Shown: piece by piece, positions 32,516 through 44,605 of the stretch | Layout: the number at the start of each line of letters is the position of its first letter | Position numbering within the stretch: the first letter of the stretch is position 1 | Source: Branchipolynoe longqiensis | Taxonomy: Eukaryota; Annelida; Polychaeta; Phyllodocida; Polynoidae | Length of the DNA stretch: 64,000 nt | Assembly: GCA_030323885.1 (NCBI GenBank) | Contig: CM059193.1 | Coordinates: 72,763,543-72,827,542 of the forward strand | Direction of reading: 5' to 3' | Position numbers and translations under genes: made by a program | The notes under the pieces: generated by a model | What the model saw: the letters and a program-made list of their open reading frames with translations, nothing else | What the model was told of the DNA's origin: nothing | The model's database searches: none

Positions 32516-33689
32516 TGGATATGACTGAATAATTTGCAGACACAACTACACATGCACACTGGTCTGGGTCAGAGGATAAAAGTGCATTTTCTGCAGCTTG
32601 TAAACCTAATAGGGAAGTTTTGTATGTCATACTTTTACTCATTACTTTGGGCGTATCGTTATAATGGTGGGCTTATCATTATAATGGATAGAATGTCCTG
32701 GTTTGCGTACGGACATACATACACACATAAATAACATACATACACTTACATAACATACGTGCCGTGGTGTGGTGGGTGGAACAGACAGGGTGGTGACTTG
32801 CTAAACGCTGAATGCCTAGAGAAATATGGGCCATGACTTGGGGGGCGGGGGGGGGGAGGGGCTACAGACATGTGGTAGCTTGTCTCACAATAGAGGTCCT
32901 TTAATAACTGTAGTGAAGGCGCTTTCATTCATCACGTGGTTATATTCACATAAGGAACCGTGACATGTATTATCATGACTTTCCCCATGTGGTTGCCACG
33001 CCCATGTCAAAGTAGTTGACAATACCGTTTTGTGCGATTATTCTAGACCATGACACCGGTTGTTTTTTCTTCGAAAGAAAATGATTTATTCATCACGTTT
33101 TAAACAAAGATTGTTTGTGCACATAACCACTTTTGTAGCTTTCAGTTGCAAGTGTGTTAACCTTTTGTGGGAGGCTCTCCGTGTGACCTATATATCATCA
33201 GTTTAAATTATTTTTTTATTGATACAGTATTTATTCTGCCCATATCGTGTAAGGTCCCGTGAGGGTGCTTGTTTTCAAGGCTGGGCAGCTGTGAGGAATG
33301 TTATGGTGTATGTCCCGGTTCCTGGTTGGCATCCGGGACATTCACCAGCATTTTTTTAAGTAGTTAGTATCTATGTTAGCTTTTTGGGGGTGTATAACTT
33401 CCTATCATACAACTAATATCCTAGTATGTACATCTAGTGAGATGGTAATAGGATTGTGGGTGAGGACGTGTTCCCAGAATTTGTTTGTTTGTTTTGTTTG
33501 CAGCTTTGCTTTCACTTGTGCCCTGTCCCTAGTTAGTGCCTAAGTTATGTGTACCATTACAAATTCGCCCTTCCGTGATTATCAGGCTACTACAATTTCG
33601 CCGTCCTCTCCTCTCCGAAATGTCACTCATGTCGTGTGTACTTCTCCCCCTTTTACTTTTTGTTTTATTTTGGCTAGAAACATCTAATG

Positions 33690-33943
33690 TCATGTTACAC
33701 CAGAAACTGACTTGTGATAGCGCACACGCGTGGATACTTTATAACGCAGTCCGACTGGCAGACAGGGTCGGCGACAGCATGACCTGATATATCCCACATA
33801 GTCACACTATCCTGATACTGAACAAACCAATTCTTGCCCTATCCTATTAATGTTAAGCGCCAGGGCTACGTAGTGACAAGTATCCATTCTCTAAGTCATT
33901 AGTTTGACTGGTCCAGTGCTCGAACCCACGACCCGCCGCGCAG
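33690..33943 (-). mobile_element. SINE-A copy, minus strand, diverged
   Basis: Body landmarks are 'cttgtgatagcgcacacgcg', 'cagcatgacctgatat' and 'gcgccagggctacgtagtga', then the head with 'ccagtgctcgaacccacgac'. The minisatellite at 33944-34925 begins immediately at its head end. Confidence 0.7.
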
Positions 33944-34925
33944 GCAGTTGCCCTATTCTGTGACATGTAGACTGGGTACAGTTGGACTATTCTGTGACAT
34001 GTAGAGTAGGTACAGTTGGACTATTCTGTGACATGTAGACTGGGTACAGTTGGACTATTCTGTGACATGTAAACTGAGGACAGTTGGACTATTCTGTGAC
34101 ATGTAGAGTAGGTACAGTTGGACTATTCTGTGACATGTAGACTGGGTACAGTTGGACTATTCTGTGACATGTAGACTGAGGACAGTTGCACTATTCTGTG
34201 ACATGTAGAGTAGGGACAGTTGGACTTCTATGAGATGTAGAGTAGGGGCAGTTGCACTATTCTGCGCCGTATCGAGATGGAACAGTTGGTCTATTCTGTG
34301 GCTTGTAAAGGTTGGGGCAGTTGGTCTTAACCTACGACGTGTAGAGGATTGGGAAGTTGGTTTATTCTACATGGAGAGGTGGCGCAGTTGGTCTGTTCTA
34401 TGATGTGTATAGATAGGACAGTTGGTCCATTCCACGACGTGTAGAGGAGGGACAGTTGGTCCATTCTATGACGTGTTAGAGATGGGCAGTTAGTCTATTC
34501 TATGATGTGTAGAGCTGGGGCCATTGGTCTATTCCACAATGTGTAGAGATAGGACAGTTAGTCCATTAGACAATGCGTACGATATGGGGCAGTTGGTCTA
34601 TTCAACATGTAGAGATAGGATGGTTGGTTGATTCTACGACGTGTAGAGGTGGTGGGACCATTGGTCTATTCCACAATGTGTAGAGGTGCTATAGTTGGTC
34701 CATTCAATGACGTGTACAGGTGGGATAGTTGGTCTATTCCACGACGTGTAAAGGAGGGACAGTTGATTGATCTATTCTACAACGTGTAGAGGTGGGGCGT
34801 TTGGTCTATTCCACAACGTGCAGAACTTCTAGAAGTGGGACAGTTGGTCTATTCTACAGTATACTTTGTTGAGATGGTCTATTCCACGACGTGTTGAGAT
34901 GGGACAGTGGGCCTATTCTTAACCC
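33944..34925 (+). repeat. ~33-36-bp minisatellite, about 28 units
   Basis: Units of 'acagttggactattctgtgac' + 'atgtagactgggt' (consensus-like) are nearly identical from 33944 to 34230, then drift ('ggacagttggtctattccac', 'gacgtgtagaggtgg') to 34925. The homogeneous left third and degenerate right two thirds suggest recent expansion at one end. There are no spacers of CRISPR type. Confidence 0.88.
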
Positions 34926-36814
34926 AGAACAGCAGGGTGGCGCCTATATTTCAGTGACCACTGTCGGCTGTAGAGTGCAAGGCGCGTGGGAGGAATGTGG
35001 GTTATGAGGCTACCACATCAGGGTGTTGGTCTCGTCAGCGGGGCTTCACACTATTTTTTTATACCACCCTTTCCATTTCTCTCTGTTGTGGTGCTAAGTT
35101 GCCAGGCATATATATTTCTATTTATGTTATTAGGTACTCCAAACCGATTTTTTAAATGTATGTTTGCGTTTCACTTTTGTGATAATCAGATAGAACTTTA
35201 TACCCTGATTTCAGTGGTATGATATTTATCTTGATGTGATAATCGGTTCAAAAGTTATGAGCATTTTTTTTTTTTTTAAGTGTGGTAAGTATGTTTATTC
35301 TGCTGAATAAGTCTTTTGTTAGTGCCAAAGCACTGGTCTTCCAGCCATTTTTCAATTCAGGGTTATTTACACAAAAGGTATATAGAATAAGGTATACAAT
35401 AACTGTTGAATACGCAATTTGCAGCATGTAACACAATGAAATTCTGTAACCCAAAAGTTCCATAGCAATATGGTAACAGTAGTGTCATATAACTAGATCA
35501 ATATTAGTCAGATCAATGTAAGTATTTACATAGTATAATTTAGAATATAAGCACAAGTTATCTTATGTATCCAGTTGGTAAAGTTGTAGTAATATAACAT
35601 AGAATATATAATTTTGAGTGCTTTTCTCGTCCAAAATCGAAATTGGCAAATTCATAAAGCATGTGCATATAACTTGGATACCAAAACTAAGGACATAATT
35701 ACTACCTAACAATAAAATTAACATTTTCATGGAAATTTCAAAATGTCATATCTCAGCTTCTAATTAAGATACAGAGATACATTTGGTGTCACTAGAACCA
35801 GCAGAACTGTATCTATTACTTGCATGTACTTTAACAATTTTTCGACAACTGAACGCTAAAATTGTGTTCCAACTACTATTCATGACACATTAAATTTGGT
35901 TGCATGCCTCCACAATGTCTTCAATACACTCCACATGACAAAAACAGCATTCACTGCTCACAGACAACATTATTATGAAGTAGGAATCATTTCCATAACT
36001 TCATCCACTTTGGAGCATTTGAAATAGTGTTTTCAGCTCACTGGTTGCCAAATCGGTCTCACTTCTTCAGCTTCTTGGTTCGCGTGCCGTGAATGAATTT
36101 ACTATATTTTATGCTGATTTAATAGAAAAAGCTTGCCCTTCAATTTGAAAGGTGTTGAACCTGAAATTGTTGCCTCTGTCTCTGTGAAATCTTGTTTTCA
36201 ACTTTTCCTTTTGAATTTTCCCTCACTTCTATTTCATGTATCTCAACAGGTTTGGTCTAAAAAATGAGGCTCAAACTGTCTTCTGGTCTGCCATTGTTAG
36301 ATATTTTTAGTTACTGTTTAACATGCCAATCACTGCCACACAATAGACATAGGAGTTCAGTGCCAACTCCTGCCAGGTTTCATGCAGCCTGGCTGAGTCA
36401 CTGATGGCAGCCTGTTTGGAGTACCTATTGTTATTAAAAGAGTACCTAATGTTATTAAATATGACTACGACGCTTGCATCAGTAGGGTATTTATTTTATT
36501 GTAATATGGTTTATTTACCAGGGTATAGTCTTCTCAATGTCAACACTGTACTTCCGGCCGCGAATAAGTATAGTTAAATCATGAAAAAGTAATAAAAAAT
36601 GGATTAATTTTATATGGATGTGAAATTATGAAAATAAAAAGTGGCTTTCCACAAAGACTGGACTAACGTTCCTGTCGCTTGGTTATGGTGTACTGTCCAA
36701 GATGGTGGAGTATAAACAATGGTGATGTGTCTTTTTAAATCTTTTTACAAATCTTTATAATGTTGAATCCTCAATATCATTCTGTGTGCGCGAAAGCATG
36801 ACTGGTGTGAAGGG
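34926..36814. other. Intron sequence, no gene seen
   Basis: AT-rich. A T-run with 'gccaaagcactggtcttcca' at 35262-35350 resembles 2750-2840. Nothing else recognisable. Confidence 0.4.
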
Positions 36815-37099
36815 GTGGGTTATCCGATGGAACTCCACATTAACTGCAACATAAAATTACTAACAAATAGAAGAGGACTACACCACAAGCTACTTGCACA
36901 CCACTACACCACAAAACATGCTGGTAGAAACAGCAGACATACAGGCGCACCAGTGCTAAAAGAAACCATAAGCATTATTATAATACATGAGAGAAGTGTG
37001 TTAGTCATGGCTGCGCAAGCCTGGAACAAACAACCACCTCCAGTCAGAGCAATCAAGAAACTGGAGGTCTATAAACAATTCTTTAAAAAGAACAAATAA
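36815..37099 (+). pseudogene. Non-LTR retrotransposon fragment, RT C-terminal end
   Basis: The frame ends with 'RSVLVMAAQAWNKQPPPVRA' then 'LEVYKQFFKKN', a tail typical of LINE reverse transcriptases (CR1/L2/RTE-like). The upstream part includes 'GLHHKLLAHHYTTKHAG'. A 5'-truncated relic in Arf6 intron 1. Confidence 0.75.
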
Positions 37100-37884
37100 A
37101 AACCATACACCATCATATGTGCACCAAATAACACCTGACTGGGCGCGGTCAAGGCAAACTGTGAAAGAGCAAACATGCCAAGGACAGACCACGGAAGAGG
37201 GTCCGCATCAAACCTATAAATGGGTCGTTCTCGGAAACTGTACCACTTGAGACAGTCTACTTGAATTGCATATTTCAAAGAAACCCATTATTGGAGTGTC
37301 AATACTTAGATTTCATCATTTATCCCAATAATGTGGGAGATGTTTTAGATCAAAAGTAAATGCTAATATTGTGTATTATGTATCTTATTGGGATGGATAT
37401 AGCTAAATAAATAGTCAATTACATCACTAATTTGCAAAAGGACATACACATTGAGGAAGCTTGTATATATAGGACTTTGACAGCATTATGATTTTGTGGT
37501 ACTGATGTCACAGTATTGGCACAAGTGAAAGAAAAGCTGCAAATAAAACAAACAAACAAATTCTGGGAACACATCCTGATCCACAAGCCTATTACCATCT
37601 CACTAGATGTACATACTAGGCTATGATATTAATTATATGATAGGAAGTTATACCCCCCCCCCCCCAAACAAACAAAAACCAACCCAAAACTAACATAGAT
37701 ACTAACCACTGAAATAAATGCTGGTGGATTTCTCGGATACCAACCCGGAACCAGAACCCGAGCATACACCATAACATTCCTCACATCTGTCGAGCATTGA
37801 AAACAAGCACCCTCGCAGGAGCTTACACACTATGGGCAGAATAAATACTGTATCAATAAAAAAAAATATATTAAAAAATCCTTC
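37100..37884. other. Intron sequence, no gene seen
   Basis: Contains a C-run with 'aaacaaacaaaaaccaaccc' near 37655-37685. Its reverse complement resembles 33330-33500 ('catttttttaagtagttag', 'ttcctatcatacaac'). These two stretches form a long, diverged inverted pair about 4 kb apart. Confidence 0.5.
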
Positions 37885-38155
37885 TCAGTGGACCCATTTG
37901 CAGTTTGGGCTATTTTCCATTCCAACCAGTGGTCCACAACTGGTTCATCAAAGGCTGTGGTAGGTGCTGTCTTGTCTGTGGGAAAGTGCATATAAAAGAC
38001 CCCTTGCTGCATATGGGAAAGAGTAGCCTATGTGGCGGCAGCAGGTTTCCTCTAAATAAATATGTCAGAATGACCATATGTTTGACGTCCAATAGCCAAT
38101 GATATGAAAATCAATGTTCTACTTCTAGAGGTGTCGTTAACTTATTTACTGATTG
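37885..38155 (+). mobile_element. SINE-B copy (molluscan-type tRNA SINE), body and tail
   Basis: Body blocks are 'ttgggctattttccattcca', 'ccagtggtccacaactggtt', 'gtgcatataaaagacccctt', 'gtggcggcagcaggtttcc', 'gacgtccaatagccaatgat' and the tail 'gaggtgtcgttaa'. The same sequence lies in reverse at 43936-44275, where a tRNA-like head is retained. I recognise this body as a type widespread in molluscs, from memory only. Confidence 0.75.
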
Positions 38156-38761
38156 GTATCGGTGTGCCATTGAGTCTCGGTTATATTATTACTAATGCTA
38201 CATACATAGTCCGATAAAAGGATAATATTTTCGATTCCAAACTACTTAGCCACATAGCATCCTACCCATCCTATCAATGTACCCGAAGCCTCTGATTCTG
38301 TGCATTTCAAGATGCACGCCAATATTAATTTGGGTTGTTCTTGCTTCAAATATCTCCAACGATAGCCATTTATTATAGTTACTTCAAACTAAAGTAAAGG
38401 TTCCTTATTGGGGCTTTAAATCCTAGCAACATCAGTGTGGTTATCGATTACTGTTAAAAAAACAAACAAAAAAAACATTTGAGCCTTTTTGAGGACAGCT
38501 GGACTGTATCACCTCATATAGTTGACTAAATAGATTCTATCAATTATTAATACAACTTTTCTTTTTCTATGGGAATTTGTTCCCCTTGACCACAAATATA
38601 TGATTGTGAGCTTTCTAATTTAATGAGTGTATATTGGCACATACTTGATTGTCTGCTTTTACATGTAAAAGCGATGGTTTGAACAAAAAACAAACATTTC
38701 TCGCCGTGAATATGGCCTATGCTGCCGAGACGGCGTAAAGCAACCACCAATCAATCAATCA

Positions 38762-38930
38762 ACTGACAGTGTACACTCATGAGAAATTTATAGTGCTGGC
38801 CCATTGGAAGACCAGGCCACTGGCACCATGACCCGATATCCCAATGTCACATGATCCTGATACTGAGCTAACCAATCCTTGCACTATCCCATTAATACCG
38901 AGCGCCAGGTTAGGTAGTGATAAGTGGGTC
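38762..38930 (-). mobile_element. SINE-A fragment, minus strand
   Basis: Body landmarks are 'gacagtgtacactcatgag', 'ccactggcaccatgacccga' and 'gagcgccaggttaggtagtg'. It follows a short 'acggcgtaaagcaaccaatc'-type tail of another SINE at 38722-38760, also seen at 20945-20970. Confidence 0.7.
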
Positions 38931-39083
38931 GTTCTCAGAAGTTGTGTACCAATACTGTGACATCAGTACCACAAAATCAAAATGCTGTCAAAGTCCTATA
39001 TATACAAGCTTCCTCATGTGTATGTCCTTTTGCATCTGAATAATTGAAAATAAACATATTCTGACATTTTTAAGTGACCAGAC

Positions 39084-39412
39084 GGGATGGCCGAATGGGT
39101 TAGAGCGTCCGTCTCCCGTGCTGGTAGGTCGTGGGTTCGAGTCCCGGTCGAGTCAAACCAATTACTTTAAAATTGATACTTGTTGCTTCCTAGCCAGGCG
39201 CTCGGCATTAATAGGATAGGGCAAGGACTGGTGGGCTCAGTGTCAGGATAATGTGACTGAGTGGGATACCAGGTCATGGTGCTGGCGGCCTGGTTTCCCA
39301 GTGGGACAGCACTATAAAGTCGCCATGAGTGCGCACTGTCACAAGTCAGTACCCGTCCTGATATGACCTTAGATGTTGCTAGGACGTAAAACAACAACAA
39401 ACAAACAAACAG
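39084..39412 (+). mobile_element. SINE-A, best full-length copy
   Basis: The head is GGGATGGCCGAATGGGTTAG (A-box) and GGTCGTGGGTTCGAGTCCCG (B-box), then 'gtcgagtcaaaccaattac'. The body holds 'gctcagtgtcaggataatgt', 'gcactataaagtcgccatga' and 'gatatgaccttagatgttgc', and the tail is 'aacaacaacaaacaaacaaa'. Total about 330 bp. The intact boxes and clean tail make it the youngest-looking copy here. It would be transcribed by RNA polymerase III and moved by a LINE partner sharing its 3' end. Confidence 0.92.
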
Positions 39413-40844
39413 ACATTCTTAAGTTGGTCAAATGATGCTCACACCCAATAAATAGCAGTATAGCATGGAAACCAATCTGACTCCAAAATCAAATATTTTC
39501 CACACAAAGCTTGATATTTTAAAGACATTTCACATGCCACCTGCTTTATAAACAGTAGTAATACAACTTTAAAACCTCATTGCTATGGTTTTGTGTTATT
39601 TGTGATTAAAGAGAAAAGCAGAAAAATATTAACAATGTAACAGTACAAGTGGAATCAACAATTTTACACAAATGCTCGGCTCAAATTTCAATGTTACGGG
39701 GCAATTTCAGGATTTATCTTTTACTATATCATAACAGGGTCCATGCATAGAGTGTCAAATGGTGAAAATAGTTCCTGTACTGTGTCTGTACTCAGTGTTT
39801 GATACAGAGTTTCATAGTACTTGCAAGTGGAAACGAAATGTTACGATGTTAATGACTCCAGAAAAGGTTAACTATTTCATAAAGTGAACTACCCATGTAT
39901 CAATTTTCTATGTCATTGGTTTGACGCGGTCATCGTTTGAACACACCACCTGCCAAATGAGAATCTCATTGGCGCTCTTAAGAGATTCGGCCTTCCTGGC
40001 CAGGTGTTGTTGCTAATTACGGGTTCATATATAAATCGATATAGATGCATGTGTATGGCGGTGCTGATGTTAAATCTGGGTCCATGCAACATTCATAGCG
40101 CACCCTAGTGACTCATGCCGTCGTACACAAGCTCACCCAATCCCAAAACCTACTTTTCACACTGCCCCAGTTTGCTACCCTCGGGCTCAGTTCACAGCGC
40201 GGCAGTGCAGGCCCCGCCCCCAGCCCCCCACCCCCCCCCCCACCCCCCCAAAGACCGGGGTTCGCTGATTAATCCATCAACCTGGAATCATGTGAACATG
40301 GACACCATCACGTTGTTAGCGGCAGCACAGATTTTCGCCGAGCGGTTAAATAATTAATTTTAAGACATTAAGTTTTAAACAAGGGTGCGCCGTGATGTTG
40401 TGACGTCATGAGGACTTTACTACCAACCATGTGAATGAGGGCTACAGTGAGGAATTGTTGGGTTGAACGGTTGCGTGTGGATTGAGAGGGCAGAGAAAGA
40501 AGGGGTGGGAGTTTTAAAAAACGACCCCAAAAAACACGAAAAAAGGGTTGTTAACCTGTTGTACGCCTGTCCCACTCCATGGCGTACTCATCAGGTGATT
40601 CACCCGGGCCGTGGAGCCTCCCACACTACCCCTGGTTCGGCCAACACAATGCGCCAGCTGGGCGTGTCGAGGGTGGTGGAGCGGCCATGTAGTGTGTCGC
40701 CTATTTCCCCTGCCGCCCCTGTCAGTGTCAGTGGGTCCGTCACAGCCATCTCTTCCTGGGTGGGGCTCACATCGACTCTTGTCTGTCGGCCCTGGGAAGT
40801 GTAGGGTGGGTGGGTGGGTTGCTTGTTGGTGTTTTACCTCCTTG
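39413..40844. other. Intron sequence, no gene seen
   Basis: AT-rich to 40080, then more GC-rich with C-runs at 40217-40250. The short Pro-rich frames here follow the C-runs and are not supported as genes. Confidence 0.4.
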
Positions 40845-41580
40845 CAACATATACGGTCATATCAGGACGGGTAGTGACTTGTGGCAGTGTGCACTTATGG
40901 TGACTATATAGTGCTGCCCCACTGGGAAATCAGTCCACCGGCACCTAGATAAAAGATTCACCTGGTACTTGTAGTACATGGGTGAAGACCAGCCTTATAT
41001 AAAAACGGTTGAAAAATCGGGCTAATGAAATGAGTCGTTATGAGAGCCTAATTTCACAATCTAAGAAGCAACATTTATTCTTTGTATGTGTCTTCATATT
41101 TACCCGCTACTTTTGAGTTGGAAAATATAATAAAACATATACTTTAATGCAATTTAAAAGTGAAATCGACAGCGTTCTCTGGCTGCCATCTTGTCTTTTT
41201 GCATTCTCTCCCATTTCACCAACTCTGTGCTGATATAAGTAACCATTTGACACTGGTGCCAGGCATTCTACTTCTTGTTCCATACTAAAGCTATTTTCCC
41301 CCGTATTTAGCCTACGTTGTCGTTCACCCCTGTACTGGAAGTACGGGGTGAATCTTCTTTCTAACCGGCACCATGACCCGATATCCCACTCCAGTCACAT
41401 TATCCTGATACTGAGCTAAACAGTCCTTGCCCTATCCTATTAATGCCGAGGCCAGGCTAGGAAGCGGCAATTATCAATTTTATAAGTCATTGATTGGTTT
41501 GACTCGACCGGGAACCAAACTCCCGATATCTCCCGCACGCGAGCCCGTGAATCTACCGATTCGGCCACCGCCCCCCGGTT
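40845..41580 (-). mobile_element. SINE-A copy split by MITE-N copy 3
   Basis: The SINE body runs from about 40845 to 40945 ('ttgcaacatatacggtcata', 'ccactgggaaatcagtcc') and resumes at 41364 with 'accggcaccatgacccgata' through 'gaggccaggctaggaagcgg' to the head with 'gactcgaccgggaaccaaac'. Removing 40946-41363 plus one 9-bp repeat restores a normal SINE-A, which proves the MITE insertion and its target duplication. Confidence 0.88.
40946..41363. mobile_element. MITE-N copy 3, 418 bp, inside a SINE
   Basis: Ends are TAGATAAAAGATTCACCTGG and GGGGTGAATCTTCTTTCTA. It has an exact 9-bp duplication ACCGGCACC (40937-40945 and 41364-41372). It is the same length and orientation as copy 1. Because other SINE-A copies show the empty site, this is the cleanest definition of the element ends. 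Confidence 0.95.
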
Positions 41581-42008
41581 GAAGGTAGGTTGGGTGGGAG
41601 AGAGGGGTGTTGAGGAGGAGGAGGGTGTTCTTTGAGGGTGGGGGTTGGCAGGCTCAGAGCTGCTCACACCGGCCGGCCGGTAGTAGGGGACTGGCCGGCG
41701 TCGTTAACAGGTCCCGGAGGGTGGAGAGCCTTCTCTCCGCGGTAGAAGCCAGCGACCGGAGGTGACAGGGGTGCTAGCTATAAAGGCAGAGGCACTTCGC
41801 TGGAGCGGGAGGCACCGGGTGTCTGGACCACGGAGACTGGGGGCCTGTGGTTGAAAGCCATCTCCACCCGGCGTGTGGGTGTATCTACACGTGTGGGTAC
41901 ACCGGGCAAGACGATTGTTGGAGTGAAGCTGGTTCCTACTCTGGTGACGGTGGTGACTAGTTGCCTCTGCCTCGCTCCCTCCCTCTTCTCATCCCGTTCC
42001 CTTTTCCT

Positions 42009-42190
42009 GTCTGTCTGTCTGTCTGTCTGTCTCCCTCCTCTCCTCTCCTCTCCTCTCCTCTCCTCTCCTCTCCTCTCCTCTCCTCTCCTCTCCTCTCCTC
42101 TCCTCTCCTCTCTACTCTACTCTACTCTACTCTACTCTACTCTACTCTACTCTACTCTACTCTACTCTACTCTACTCTACTCTACTCTCC
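42009..42190 (+). repeat. Compound microsatellite (TGTC)n-(TCCTC)n-(TACTC)n
   Basis: About six TGTC units (42009-42032), then about fifteen TCCTC units (42036-42110), then about fifteen TACTC units (42113-42187). The last two differ by one base (C to A) per unit, so one array probably arose from the other. Confidence 0.95.
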
Positions 42191-42499
42191 ATTCCTCCAT
42201 TCCCCTCCATTCCCCTAGTGTGTCTATCAGTATCAGCGGCGGGGTAAGGCGGGAAGGCTACTCAACAGGCCCTGCCAGATTAGCGGCCATAGTGGCGGAT
42301 TGGCAGCTATTCCTGCCCCGCCCCCCACACACGTGATTCATTCATCCACCAGCGCCGGCCTGCCGTGCCGTGCCGTGACTGGGTGGGAGCATGGTGACCG
42401 CCCCGGAGGAGTCCATCCGCTAAGGCCTCAAGAGGACGCAAAGCAGTTGGTGCTGCAGTGTTCTCTCACACCATCCCCGGCGGCGTACGGTCCCCCCTC

Positions 42500-42612
42500 C
42501 CTCTCCTCCCGGCCGCCTCCTCCCCCTCTCCTCCCGTCCCGGTCGCCTCCTCCCCCTCTCCTCCCGTCCCGGTCGCCTCCTCCCCATCTCCTCCCGGCCG
42601 CCTCCTCCCGCT
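42500..42612 (+). repeat. 30-bp minisatellite, three units
   Basis: The unit is 'cctcctccccctctcctccc' plus 'gtcccggtcg'. It is pyrimidine-rich on the + strand. Confidence 0.85.
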
Positions 42613-42823
42613 GCTATTGCGGCTTTGACATTACTCACCCCTCACGGCGGTGCGCCCCACTACTACTTGTACTATACTGCAGACAGTCTGTCTCCGGCTT
42701 TATCTTATCTGGACAGTAAGCAGGCGTCACAGACGCTACCCCGCTGCTATCACCGTCAGACTGGAAGAAGACTCTTGTGGTTGTGACTGTGACAGAGAAT
42801 CAGAGAATCAGAGAATCAGAGAT

Positions 42824-42878
42824 CATGCTCATGCTCATGCTCATGCTCATGCTCATGCTCATGCTCATGCTCATGCTG
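42824..42878 (+). repeat. Hexanucleotide (ATGCTC)n microsatellite
   Basis: About nine perfect units, preceded by three 'agaatcag'-type units. No gene is implied. Confidence 0.95.
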
Positions 42879-43706
42879 CACCCTGAACCGTGGGTGGGTG
42901 TTGTTGTCTAGTGCTTACCGGTGGCCCTTTAGATGACATCACCACCCACACAGCAGTCGGTGACGTCATACTCATGGCATTGCTCACCATCAGCGACCCT
43001 CCCTACACCCACCCCACACACACTCACTCACTCACATACACACACCCTACCTCTGCTCACCATCAGTCACCATAGACTTCAGCAGTGGATACGAGCGGTG
43101 GGTGAGGAGGGTCTGGCGTCGCCCTTCTGGACCCTTTCCGGCTTGGTGTTGGTGTTGGGTCAGCCACTGTGAGTGTTTAATGTAGCTTCCGTTGTGTGGT
43201 TTCCCTGGCCTGGTGTGGCAGTGTGACGGCGTGGCAGGGTGGCAGTGTGACGGCGAGACGCCCGTCTGGTTGTGTTGGCTGGTCGCCGGTCGCGGCCGCC
43301 TGGTGTTGTGACATACCGATTCAAGAGTATTTTGTCTCTCTGTCTCTGTCAGACCCGACCACTCCTCTAAATGCTGTCGCATGTTAACCACAAACATCTT
43401 ACAACCTATGATGCCAGGTTTGGAGTGTAATGTGCTCTTAGCACGCATTCCACTCTGCAGGAGGGCGTGATTAAAATATTAACAAAATTAATTAACAAAA
43501 TTAACGCAAAAATACCAGCAAGAAAATCTGCGATTGACTTTTGTGGTAATTGCCATTGCAAATACTGTCCTATTATTCATTCACCTGTGTTGAAATTGAA
43601 GCTAGACTACCGTACATACTCGGATCCTTTTGAACACTTGAAAGTGCAAGTCTCGGGTGTCCGGCTGCTGGATTTATTTGTGTTCATATATTGTAACAAC
43701 AAAGTT

Positions 43707-44495
43707 TATTAAAGCTGCATGGTCCGATGAAGAATCAACTTTTCAAAACCAAAACAATTAACTAGAAAACATATTTAACTTAGATACTGGTGCACTTATT
43801 AAGCATTTTTTGCAATATGGAAACATTTAACTAGAAAACATATTTAACTTAGATACTGGTGCAGTTATTAAGTGTTTTTTTTTGCAATATGGAAGGGAAT
43901 ACTGGGACAGTTTAATAGTAAAATGTAGAAGTAAAGCTTGTTTTATTTAACAAAGCCTCTAAAGTACATTGATTTTTATCAACAGCTATTGGACGTCAAG
44001 CATATATATGGTCATTCTGACATTTCTTTTGGGGGAAACCTGCTGCCGCCACATAGGCTACTCTTTCCGATAAGCAGCAAGGGGTGTTTTATATGCACAT
44101 TCCCATATACAGGACAGCACCATACCACAGCCCTTGATGAACCAGTTGTGGACCACTGGTTGGAATGGAAAATAGCCCAACCTGCAAATGGATGCACTGA
44201 GTTGGATTGATCTGGTGACCAATAGCTTCACATGTGGACACTCTACCACCTGAGTTGGGTCCTGCTCCCAACTATTTAATTGAAGCTGTTACTGCTGATG
44301 CCCATAGTGTCGAGGGTTTTGGCATGCTTGCCAAAACTAATTTCACATGTTTGCACTGCAAATATCTAAAAAACCTATCCATTTAAGATAAGTGTCTTCG
44401 AACTAAAGTAAGGTAGATTATGACAATCAATTTAATCTATTTATCTCAGAAAAATGACAGAAACTCAAAACCTTTGGACTGCAATTTGAATAATA
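43707..44495. mobile_element. TTAA-type MITE copy split by SINE-B, minus orientation
   Basis: Begins after TTAA with AGCTGCATGGTCCGATGAAG. It contains a 62-bp internal tandem duplication ('aactagaaaacatatttaac', 'ttagatactggtgcac') and 'gaagggaatactgg'. After the SINE (43936-44275) it resumes with 'gctgttactgctgatgcc', 'gcatgcttgccaaaactaat', 'gataagtgtcttcgaactaa' and 'cagaaactcaaaacctttgg'. Its right terminus lies about 110 bp upstream of Arf6 exon 1b. Confidence 0.75.
43936..44275 (-). mobile_element. SINE-B copy with tRNA-like head, minus strand
   Basis: Read on the minus strand: head 'caactcaggtggtagagtg' (A-box) and 'ggtcaccagatcaatcc' (B-box-like), the body as in 37885-38155, and a tail of 'gaggctttgttaaataaaac'. 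It is inserted in the TTAA-type MITE. Confidence 0.8.
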
Positions 44496-44605
44496 ATAAT
44501 AATAATTGCCAACCCACCCCTGGACACACAGTGACATTGCACCCAACACGGCATGTGGGGGACAGACACACTGTGGGCACCGACATTTCTGAGCTTGTGA
44601 GCGCC

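Larger units (their letters stand above)
41650..43450 (+). promoter_or_regulatory. GC/CpG-rich tract with TATAAAGG; candidate alternative promoter
   Basis: From about 41660 the sequence becomes GC-rich (ggccggccggtagtagg, ctccgcggtagaagcc) against an AT-rich background. It contains TATAAAGG at 41779-41786 and several potential donors (for example GTAAGC at 42715). It lies 1-3 kb upstream of Arf6 exon 1b, so a separate promoter for the 1b form is possible. Simple repeats in the tract (listed separately) could also explain the composition. Inference only. Confidence 0.3.

Noticed and set aside
33944..34925. CRISPR-like array of regular repeats
   Set aside because: Units abut without unique spacers, and this is animal nuclear DNA; it is a minisatellite.
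39084..39160. Possible functional tRNA gene (good A and B boxes)
   Set aside because: It continues into a repeated SINE body present in about a dozen copies, and the cloverleaf is incomplete; it is a SINE head.
41851..42336. 161-codon open frame over the CTCTC/TACTC arrays
   Set aside because: The frame is kept open by pentanucleotide repeats; an overlapping second frame is equally open.
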